From: Bacillota bacterium
GTDB taxonomy: Bacteria; Bacillota; UBA4882; UBA8346
Reading direction: 5' to 3'
NCBI GenBank assembly: GCA_023435565.1
Contig: JAEYRN010000029.1
Span: 73,008-137,007, forward strand
Length of the DNA: 64,000 nucleotides
Part shown: positions 25,094 through 31,999 of the stretch, one piece after another
Layout of the letters: each line of letters opens with the position of its first letter
Position numbering within the stretch: the stretch's first letter is position 1
Notes under the pieces: model-generated
The model's database searches: none
Seen by the model: the letters and a program-made list of their open reading frames with translations, nothing else
What the model was told of the DNA's origin: nothing
Made by a program: the position numbers and the translations under genes

Positions 25094-26401
25094 CTAACTA
25101 GTTGTTCTTTCCCTTCCCACCGTTTTCCAGGTCTCAATTGCCCATTCTTTATCAGATTCGTTTTCGTAACAGATTGTAATGATAGCGATATTCCCATCGA
25201 TCGCCGTATCTCCGCTTAAGACCCAGTATCCGTCATTGCAATATGATATTCCGGCTTTACCTTTCAGATCTTCATTATCGACTATAATAACCTCGACAAA
25301 TTCGGCTTCCTTTTCTCTGGAAAAGAAATCCGCAATCAATTTACCGGCCGGAACCGGAATATCTCCATCTCCTTGAACTTTGAGAGAACTGCCCCGGACA
25401 GTTTTATCCTTATACCAATATACAATCGTTCCCCTGTCATCTTCCAAATCGCTATAGAAATAACCCGGCAAGGTAACTTTCCAACCCCCGGAAAGATTTC
25501 GTTTCATCGGCAACCTTTTAAAACCAATTTTAGAGGTATGCTTATTGGGCGTGGGTAAATCCTTAATTTGTTTTGCTCTTTTGGTTTCACCTAACAAGGT
25601 TAATAACTCAACCCATTCATTCCATGGATAATCGATCCCTTTATCAAGTTGATAAGCTTTTTCAAGGGATTCGCAAATAATTCGATATAGTTTGGTCTCA
25701 TCTTCCGAAGCCGGTTCATGCCAGGGACATTCGGTCCACATTAGTGTTTTAGCTGTATTTAAATAAAAGAGGGCATCGGCTTCCAAACTCCACCAGGGGA
25801 AGAACTCGGAACCATAATGGCAAAGATTTACCTCAGGAGATTCCGACACTGTTTTGAACCATTCCCTACTCCAAAATCCCAACGGTGAAATGGTAAAGTA
25901 CTCGCCTTCAAGAAAATAATCGGCAGGCATACAGATTTTGATATTTTCAAGTTCATCTTTGACTAAAAATTGGGCAATTTTTTTAAGCCATGCGACCATT
26001 TCCATTTGTAAGCTTTGATAATCCCGTCTTTGATAATACCCTGTTTCATCCCCAACTTGGCCGGATTCTTTTCCCCAATCCCACTTAATATTAAGTTTTT
26101 CTTCGCAAGTTTCCAGCAAATCGATTATGTAACTATGATATCCCGGCCCAGCGCTATTCGTCTTCGCGGAACAAGTGATCCCATTTTCGCTAATAGCAAA
26201 TTCAATGGGTTCTTCAGCCGGATGCAACACTATCCTTAACTCCCTTGCTCCCCTATCAACTCTTACCAACTTTTTTAAGATGTCGTTTCCGTGAGTTATA
26301 AAAAATTTTTCAATATCTATCAGGAGTTTCTCCGCAGGAGGCGTCGCTTTAAATAATCCTCCGGCCTTTATTTCGCCTTTAATATCAATACCTAATCCCA
26401 T
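25094..26401 (-). CDS. Hypothetical protein, 435 residues
   Basis: The soluble protein has no signal peptide or membrane span. Its N-terminal ~200 residues (GEYFTISPLGFWSREWF) and C-terminal beta-rich half (GGWKVTLPGYFYSDLEDDRG, DGYWVLSGDTAIDGN) suggest two domains. Many Trp and acidic residues are present. I do not recognise a family. The GGAGTGATG start context is good. Confidence 0.6.
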   Translation of the reverse strand: MGLGIDIKGEIKAGGLFKATPPAEKLLIDIEKFFITHGNDILKKLVRVDRGARELRIVLHPAEEPIEFAISENGITCSAKTNSAGPGYHSYIIDLLETCEEKLNIKWDWGKESGQVGDETGYYQRRDYQSLQMEMVAWLKKIAQFLVKDELENIKICMPADYFLEGEYFTISPLGFWSREWFKTVSESPEVNLCHYGSEFFPWWSLEADALFYLNTAKTLMWTECPWHEPASEDETKLYRIICESLEKAYQLDKGIDYPWNEWVELLTLLGETKRAKQIKDLPTPNKHTSKIGFKRLPMKRNLSGGWKVTLPGYFYSDLEDDRGTIVYWYKDKTVRGSSLKVQGDGDIPVPAGKLIADFFSREKEAEFVEVIIVDNEDLKGKAGISYCNDGYWVLSGDTAIDGNIAIITICYENESDKEWAIETWKTVGRERTTS

Positions 26402-26431
26402 ATGCCATCACTCCTTAAAAACCTGTTCTGA

Positions 26432-27118
26432 CTATTCCAATCCCTTTTTCTTCCCAAACCGCATCGGACAAACTACCCGACAATTGTTGCAGTTAATGAT
26501 GCTAAAACCCCTGGCATTGGTACCGTATGTATTTTGTCTGCATTTTTTCTGATCCGCCCTTTGCCCGTCCAAAGCCTGGGACGGACAGTTCTTGATGCAA
26601 ATGTCGCAACCTTCAATGCAGATACTCTCCGCCAACGGATCGGAATCAAGGTCAAGCTCTGTAAGGACTGCTCCCACAGTCAGCAGATTACCATATTTTT
26701 CATTCAGTAACAAAGTGCTTTTCCCGAGGGTCCCTAGACCCCCAAGGACGGCGGCATGTTTCATTGATATCAGGCCGCGGCCTTCCATTTTTTCCGCGTC
26801 CCAATATTCATAAGGGCTGTCTGCCTGAATCGGTACGGCGTACCCGCCCCACAGCTTTTCAATTTCTTTGGCGGTTTTAAAAGCGATCCCATCAACTTCC
26901 GGGCAGGTATAATTGTTAAAATGGCCGTAAATCAGTCTTGGGTCGATCTTAGTCAACCCTTTCGGGAGAGCGAGGCCGAATACGATCACCGATTTACAGC
27001 CGGGGAAAATATCCCTTGGGTGGAAACCGGTTGGAGCTTCCGTAAAACGGTCGATATTGGCAACGCCGCAAACGTCAGCGCCAAGGCCCAGTATAAATTG
27101 TTTGATTTTATCCTTCAA
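26432..27118 (-). CDS. QueG-like 4Fe-4S reductase-related protein
   Basis: The 228-residue protein has two cysteine motifs for 4Fe-4S clusters: CIEGCDICIKNCP (residues ~160-175) and CNNCRVVCP near the C-terminus. The N-terminal ADVCGVANIDRF and GCKSVIVFGLALP match the epoxyqueuosine reductase-like superfamily. It is shorter than true QueG, so an unspecified corrinoid or redox role is more likely. TTG start with AGGAGGG upstream. Confidence 0.75.
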   Translation of the reverse strand: MKDKIKQFILGLGADVCGVANIDRFTEAPTGFHPRDIFPGCKSVIVFGLALPKGLTKIDPRLIYGHFNNYTCPEVDGIAFKTAKEIEKLWGGYAVPIQADSPYEYWDAEKMEGRGLISMKHAAVLGGLGTLGKSTLLLNEKYGNLLTVGAVLTELDLDSDPLAESICIEGCDICIKNCPSQALDGQRADQKKCRQNTYGTNARGFSIINCNNCRVVCPMRFGKKKGLE

Positions 27119-27147
27119 TGACAGCCCTCCTATTGTCTTGAAAACCT

Positions 27148-27500
27148 TTATTTAGACAGGATTCACACGAATGAACACGGATTTTTTAAAATCATTATTT
27201 GATTGATTTGATAATAGTTCTTCTTCTAGGATTAAAGAAATCCCGTAAATCCGCGTTAATCCCGTCAAAAGAAAAAAGTATTTAGACAAGAATTATAAGT
27301 TCTAAACCTTATTTAGACAGGATTTACACGGATGAACACGAATTTTTTAAAATCATTATTTGATTGATTTGATAATAGTTTTTCTTCTAGGATTAAAGAA
27401 ATCCCGTAAATCCGTGTTAATCCCGTCAAAAGAAAAAAGTATTTAGACAATTCAAACCTTTATTTAGACAGGATTTACACGGATGAACAGGGATTTAGCA
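27148..27500. repeat. TTTAGACAGGATTTACACGG repeat, two and a half tandem units
   Basis: ATTTAGACAGGATT starts near 27150, 27311 and 27463. Each full unit (about 150-160 bp) contains GACAGGATTTACACGGAT and, some 100 bp on, the inverted ATCCGTGTTAATCCCGTC. The two full units are nearly identical, the third is truncated. Same family as 1850-2045. No gene is present from 27119 to 27957. Confidence 0.8.
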
Positions 27501-27642
27501 TTTGGAATCAATTTTACAAGTCTAATCTTAACCTAATCATATCCCTGTATTGTATCCCATTTTCAAAGATGGCTTCATCATAATGCCTGGTAAAGAAATC
27601 TTGGTAAACTCCGACCATTCGAAAACTGCATTTCTGAAAAAA

Positions 27643-27690
27643 CTAACTGAGGAATATTTCGTTAATATCTTCCAAATCACCTGTTTCAAG
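27643..27690. repeat. Third copy of the TTAATATCTTCC dispersed repeat
   Basis: CGTTAATATCTTCCAAATCA and CCTGTTTC align with 20830-20865 and 24428-24458. Diverged, intergenic. Confidence 0.45.
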
Positions 27691-27737
27691 GAGAAAATTT
27701 TCTAACTTCAAACTTCTCACTTCAAACTTTGAAAATT

Positions 27738-27800
27738 CAAAGCAAAAAAGCCTGCAGATTTCTCCGCAGGCTTTGAGTTTTCATTGGTAGTCCCCAAGAA
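27738..27800 (-). repeat. Duplicated terminator plus tRNA-Glu 3'-end fragment
   Basis: The hairpin AAAGCCTGCGGAG/CTGCAGGCTTT at about 27748-27773 and the adjoining CTTGGGGACTACCA (minus strand, 27786-27799) duplicate the terminator and the CCA-bearing 3' end of the tRNA-Glu at 27958-28033. The remaining tRNA body is absent. It looks like a partial duplication of the tRNA tail. Confidence 0.6.
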
Positions 27801-27911
27801 GTGGGTTCATACTTCGCTCCCTATTAAGTTTGAAGTTAGAAGAGTGAAGCGTGAAAATCTAAAAAATTTTCTAACTTCAAACTTCTAACTTCACACTTAT
27901 GAAAAATTCAA

Positions 27912-27950
27912 AGCAAAAAGCCCGCGGAAACTTCCGCAGGCTTTGAATTT
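27912..27950 (-). terminator. Terminator of the tRNA transcript
   Basis: On the minus strand AAAGCCTGCGGAA pairs with TTCCGCGGGCTTT, followed by TTG and T-rich sequence, directly after tRNA-Glu. Confidence 0.75.
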
Positions 27951-27957
27951 TTCATTT

Positions 27958-28033
27958 TGGTAGTCCCAAGGGGATTCGAACCCCTGTCACCGCCGTGAAA
28001 GGGCGGTGTCCTAGGCCTCTAGACGATGGGACC
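27958..28033 (-). tRNA. tRNA-Glu (anticodon TTC)
   Basis: This 76-nt cloverleaf starts GGTCCCATCGTCTAG, has the anticodon stem-loop CCGCC-CTTTCAC-GGCGG (anticodon TTC) and the T-arm AGGGGTTCGAATCCCC. The acceptor TGGGACT, discriminator A and an encoded CCA complete it. It is co-oriented with the tRNA-Lys upstream. Confidence 0.96.
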
Positions 28034-28130
28034 GGATTAAACTGTGAAGTGTGAAGTGTGAAGTGTGAACACATTCTCTTTCCATGTTTTCATTTCAAAC
28101 TTCAAACTTCTAACTTCAAACTTTTATAAA

Positions 28131-28206
28131 TGGTGGGCCATCGGCGACTCGAACGCCGGACACCCTGATTAAAAGTCAGGTGCTCTACCGCCTGAGCTAA
28201 TGGCCC
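28131..28206 (-). tRNA. tRNA-Lys (anticodon TTT)
   Basis: This 76-nt cloverleaf starts GGGCCATTAGCTCAGG, with anticodon loop CTGA-CTTTTAA-TCAG (anticodon TTT), T-arm CCGGCGTTCGAGTCGCCG and encoded CCA. It lies downstream of purA on the same strand, and about 100 bp upstream of tRNA-Glu. Confidence 0.96.
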
Positions 28207-28278
28207 AAAACAAACGTCACTAAAACATAATACAATATTTCTAACCTAATGTCAACCCTTTTTCACTTTAACCTGGAC

Positions 28279-29568
28279 TTACCAGATATCATTGACCAAA
28301 ATTGTTTCATCCCTGCGCCAGCCTACTGAAACCATACTAATCGACGCACCGGCCAATTCAGAAATCCGCTTCAAATAATTCTGGGCCTGAATCGGCAAAT
28401 CAGTTAATTGCTTTACTTGAGTCGTATCCTGGAGCCACCCCGGCATCTCCTCGTAAATAGGAGTACACTCGGCAAGCACTTTCAAACTGGCCGGAAACTC
28501 TTTCAGCACAGAGTTCCGGTATTGATAGCCGGTACAAAGCTTCACTGTCTCCATACCGTCTAGTACGTCAAGTTTCATGACAACCAATGAATTTACGCCA
28601 TTAACCCTTACCGAATACTCGGCAATCACTCCGTCAAACCAACCGCAGCGTCTCGGTCGCCCGGTAGTGACACCGTACTCCCGTCCCCGGCCATCCCGCA
28701 GTAAAGAAACCAGCTCCTCCGGGAGCTCGGTTGGAAATGGTCCTTCCCCGACTCTGGTAGAGTAAGCTTTAATCACTCCAACTACCTTATCAATCCGAGT
28801 CGGACCAACTCCAGTCCCGGTACAAGCGCCGCCGGAAGTCGGCGATGAAGAACTGACAAAGGGATAGGTCCCATGATCGATATCGAGCAATGCCCCTTGA
28901 GCTCCCTCAAACAGTACTCTTTTCCCGTTTTGCAGTGCCCGGTTAATCAAAACCGAAGTATCGGTTACATATTCCCTTAATTGGTCCGCATATGACGAGT
29001 ATTCCTCATAAACAGCCTGAAACTCGACACCTTGGTCATTGTAGACCTGCTCTAAAACTCTATTTTTAATCCTGACTATCTCCGCCAGTCTCTCTTTAAA
29101 GGTTTCCCGGTCTAAAAGGTCAACCATACGAATGGAATCATACCGGGCATATTTATCTACATAGGCCGGGCCAATCCCCCGTCCGGTAGTCCCGATTTTT
29201 CCCACGGTTCGGCTGGCCTCATCCAACTGGTCAAGAAGAGGGTGATAAGGCATAATTACATGCGCCCGATCGCTGATCCGCATCCCGCTTATATCAATAC
29301 CGCGTTTTTGAAGACCGGACAATTCCTGAAGCAACACACCGGGATTTATCACTACTCCGTTCCCGAGTACACAAAGTTTACCGGGATAAAGGATTCCCGA
29401 CGGCACCAAATGGAGTTTAAATTCATTCTCACCAACCACAACGGTGTGCCCAGCATTATTACCGCCTTGAAAACGCACTACCAGTTCAGCTTGGCTGGCA
29501 AGACAGTCGGTAATCTTTCCCTTACCTTCGTCCCCCCACTGAAGTCCAACTACAACCACTGACGACAT
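28279..29568 (-). CDS. purA: Adenylosuccinate synthetase
   Basis: PurA converts IMP, aspartate and GTP to adenylosuccinate in AMP synthesis. The P-loop-like start VVVVGLQWGDEGKGK with catalytic Asp, NNAGHTVV with catalytic His, GTTGRGIGPAY and the C-terminal TGRPRRCGW are all present. The length of 429 residues is normal. The frame extends to 29622, but GGGGGG before ATG 29568 and family alignment fix the start here. It is divergent from a LysR gene. Confidence 0.96.
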   Translation of the reverse strand: MSSVVVVGLQWGDEGKGKITDCLASQAELVVRFQGGNNAGHTVVVGENEFKLHLVPSGILYPGKLCVLGNGVVINPGVLLQELSGLQKRGIDISGMRISDRAHVIMPYHPLLDQLDEASRTVGKIGTTGRGIGPAYVDKYARYDSIRMVDLLDRETFKERLAEIVRIKNRVLEQVYNDQGVEFQAVYEEYSSYADQLREYVTDTSVLINRALQNGKRVLFEGAQGALLDIDHGTYPFVSSSSPTSGGACTGTGVGPTRIDKVVGVIKAYSTRVGEGPFPTELPEELVSLLRDGRGREYGVTTGRPRRCGWFDGVIAEYSVRVNGVNSLVVMKLDVLDGMETVKLCTGYQYRNSVLKEFPASLKVLAECTPIYEEMPGWLQDTTQVKQLTDLPIQAQNYLKRISELAGASISMVSVGWRRDETILVNDIW

Positions 29569-29669
29569 GTTAATCCCCCCTATTCGCCCTTTAATCCTAT
29601 CACAGAAAATGGTATAATACAATTTAATAGAATTTATATTTAGTATAAAAATTTTTTATAGGTGGACCA

Positions 29670-30533
29670 ATGGAACTAACACAATTACGTACTTTTCTCT
29701 TAGCTGCTACTGAACATAGTTTTTCAAGGACCGCCGAAACACTCCATCTTACTCAACCTGCCGTTACCCAACAGATTAAAAACCTCGAGGCGGAACTGGG
29801 CGAGGTCTTGTTTGAACGTCTCGGGCGTACCTTAGTCTTGACCCCGGCCGGCGAAGCCTTGCTCAGCTTTGCCCAACCAATTCTAAACTTAGCGGACCAA
29901 GCCCTGGAGACAATAAGTCATTTTACCAATGAAAGAGGGCGGTTAACCATCGGGGCCGGTTCGACCAATACCATTTATAGACTGCCAAATTTACTTCAAC
30001 ATTATCATAATAATTGTCCCCAGGTTGAACTTCGAATTAGAAACGGGGACTCCGAGTTAATAACCAGATTAGTATATGAGAATGCCATCGATTTGGGTTT
30101 AATAACCACCATCAATAACCTTCCAGGGATTATCGAGGCCAAACCCCTATTTAGAGATGGCATCTTGTTAATCGCTCCCCCGAACCATCCCGCTCAAATA
30201 CAAACAACTAGACTAACCTCCGAATCCTTAATCCTGTACCGGGCCGGGTCAGGTTTCCGGCGCTATTTGGAAGACCAGTTCCATAAACTTCAGTTTACTC
30301 CAAAAGTAACCATGGAATTAGAAAGCATCGAGGCAATCATTAGTTTGGTAAAAAGCGGTTTGGGGTTGGCTTTTCTTCCCGAAATAGCTGTTGCGAGTGA
30401 GTTGAGCAATGGGTTGTTACAGACCGTCAAGGTCGAGGGATGGCCGGAAATGTCCCGCCAAACTTATCTTATCCTAAGGCGGGATAAATATCTGACCTGG
30501 CCGATTAAGGCCTTTTTAGGATTAGTAAAATAG
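29670..30533 (+). CDS. LysR-family transcriptional regulator
   Basis: The 287-residue protein has an N-terminal winged helix (LRTFLLAATEHSFSRTAETL, TQPAVTQQIKNLEAELG) and a C-terminal periplasmic-binding-like co-inducer domain (VKSGLGLAFLPEIAV). It resembles the CysB/CysL-type group, but the effector is unknown. It is transcribed away from purA across a 100-bp AT-rich interval that probably contains both promoters. Confidence 0.9.
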   Translation: MELTQLRTFLLAATEHSFSRTAETLHLTQPAVTQQIKNLEAELGEVLFERLGRTLVLTPAGEALLSFAQPILNLADQALETISHFTNERGRLTIGAGSTNTIYRLPNLLQHYHNNCPQVELRIRNGDSELITRLVYENAIDLGLITTINNLPGIIEAKPLFRDGILLIAPPNHPAQIQTTRLTSESLILYRAGSGFRRYLEDQFHKLQFTPKVTMELESIEAIISLVKSGLGLAFLPEIAVASELSNGLLQTVKVEGWPEMSRQTYLILRRDKYLTWPIKAFLGLVK

Positions 30534-30602
30534 AATGTTTAAAGTCAAAAAATACCAATTTTAAGCCGAATAAATTATTCTATCCGGAACATAATATTAT
30601 CG

Positions 30603-30718
30603 GAAGCCGGTGAACAGTGACAACATTCATGGCTCACATTAGTGAGACTCAGGATCACCATACGGTGACTGCTTGTCCCCCGACCGGACAAGTGAATAGT
30701 TGGATGAACACCGGCTTC
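30603..30718 (+). ncRNA. Candidate structured RNA, four-way junction
   Basis: A perfect 10-bp closing stem (GAAGCCGGTG 30603-30612 with CACCGGCTTC 30709-30718) encloses three hairpins: CTCAC-atta-GTGAG (30633-30646), TCACC-atac-GGTGA (30655-30668) and CTTGTCC-7 nt-GGACAAG (30672-30692). CAAC (about 30621) and GTTG (about 30699) might add a tertiary or pseudoknot contact. It lies between the convergent ends of the LysR and M23 genes, so either strand is possible. It matches no class I can name. Confidence 0.55.
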
Positions 30719-30726
30719 TTTAATAA

Positions 30727-30768
30727 ATTTCCCAAAGGCCCGCCACAGTAGTGGTCGGGTCTTAAAAT
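30727..30768. terminator. Bidirectional hairpin after the M23 gene
   Basis: CCCGCCAC and GTGGTCGGG flank AGTA at about 30739-30759, with one bulged base. T-rich flanks are modest on both strands, so it is a weak terminator candidate for the convergent genes. Confidence 0.4.
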
Positions 30769-31935
30769 TTAAGGTAAATAAGGTATCGGGTTGGCGGGTA
30801 CGCCTTTAATACGTACCTCAAAATGGACATGTGGACCGCTTGATAATCCGGTGTTCCCCGATAAAGCAATCCTTTGTCCTTTAGTTACTTTTTCGCCAAC
30901 AGTCACTAAAAGCCTGGAATTATGCCCATAACAAGTGGAGATCCCATTCCCATGGTCAACTGCCACAAAATTTCCATAACCGCCTCGCCAGCCACTGACC
31001 AAGATCACTCCGCCGTCGGCAGCCAAGACCGGAGTCCCTCTCGGAACAGCAATATCCAGTCCACTATGATATTTTTTCCTTTTTAAAACCGGATGGTACC
31101 TCCAGCCAAAATTCGATGAAATCCTTCCTCTAACAGGCCAAAGCATTATTCCGGTCCCCAAAGAACCTTCTCTATTGGATTCCTCTTGATCCTTCTTAAT
31201 CGCATTTTCTATTTCTTTGGAGGTTTCCTCCAGTTCTTGCAAGGCCCTTTCCAACTTGCTCCGATCATATTGGATCTTTTCTAACTCTTCTTTTGCCAAA
31301 TTGACTTTTGAGGAAATTTTTTCTTGTTCTTTGGTTACTTGTTTTTTTAAATCCAAAGTTTTTTGAAACTCTAATTCAACCTGCCCGGTCTTGATTTTAA
31401 CCGCTTCTTGATTTAATTCGATTTTACTCTTAACTTTTGTCAATTCTTCAATCAGTTTAAGATCATTTTGAATCACATAATTGATTGTTGTATATTTGGA
31501 AATAAGGTCCGCAAAATCCCGGGCATTAAATAAAACTTCAATAAATGACTGAGGCCCGTATTTATAAAGCGCCACAATTCTTTGTTCAAATAGTCTTTGT
31601 TTTTCTTGGAGTTCCCGTTTTAGAAAACTTAGGTTATTTTGAAGTTCACGCAACTTCAACTTACTTGAATCAAATTTTTTTTGAACAGTGGCAAGTTGGT
31701 TCTGGAGCCGGTCTTGCCGACCTTCCAATACTACCAATTCCCGTTGTTGCTTGGTAAGTCTAGTCATAACCGACTTCTCTCTCCGTTTTTGCCTATTAAG
31801 CTCCTCCCTGGTCCGATCAATTTGCCGCTCCAGACTATTGTGATCAGCCGTTACAGCTCCGAAAACATTCGCCGCTGTTATAATGGAATTCCCTAGTAAA
31901 ATTATTATTATTACTACTATTATTCTTGTTTGCAA
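30769..31935 (-). CDS. M23 peptidase with coiled coil (EnvC-like)
   Basis: The 388-residue protein has an N-terminal signal/anchor (IIVVIIIILLGNSIITAA) and a long coiled coil to about residue 250. A C-terminal LytM/M23 zinc endopeptidase domain follows: HSGLDIAVPRGTPV (HxxxD ligands), HGNGISTCYGH and HVHFEV. It presumably cleaves peptidoglycan cross-links during division or sporulation. The start is TTG at 31935, whose ribosome binding site lies inside a hairpin (see 31940-31966). Confidence 0.88.
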   Translation of the reverse strand: MQTRIIVVIIIILLGNSIITAANVFGAVTADHNSLERQIDRTREELNRQKRREKSVMTRLTKQQRELVVLEGRQDRLQNQLATVQKKFDSSKLKLRELQNNLSFLKRELQEKQRLFEQRIVALYKYGPQSFIEVLFNARDFADLISKYTTINYVIQNDLKLIEELTKVKSKIELNQEAVKIKTGQVELEFQKTLDLKKQVTKEQEKISSKVNLAKEELEKIQYDRSKLERALQELEETSKEIENAIKKDQEESNREGSLGTGIMLWPVRGRISSNFGWRYHPVLKRKKYHSGLDIAVPRGTPVLAADGGVILVSGWRGGYGNFVAVDHGNGISTCYGHNSRLLVTVGEKVTKGQRIALSGNTGLSSGPHVHFEVRIKGVPANPIPYLP

Positions 31936-31939
31936 ATCA

Positions 31940-31966
31940 GAAAATCCCCCTTAACGGGGGATTTTC
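31940..31966 (-). promoter_or_regulatory. Perfect hairpin covering the M23 ribosome binding site
   Basis: GAAAATCCCCC (31940-31950) and GGGGGATTTTC (31956-31966) form an 11-bp stem with a 5-nt loop. On the minus strand the 3' arm supplies AGGGGGA, nine bases before the TTG start of the M23 gene, and is followed by TTTTC. It can act as the terminator of the upstream ABC gene and can also block translation of the M23 gene. Confidence 0.6.
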
Positions 31967-31999
31967 GCCATTCAGTTATGCTCATCCTTTATACGATGG

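Noticed and set aside
27148..27500. CRISPR or rRNA-associated repeat
   Set aside because: Only two and a half long units, nearly identical throughout, with no variable spacers.
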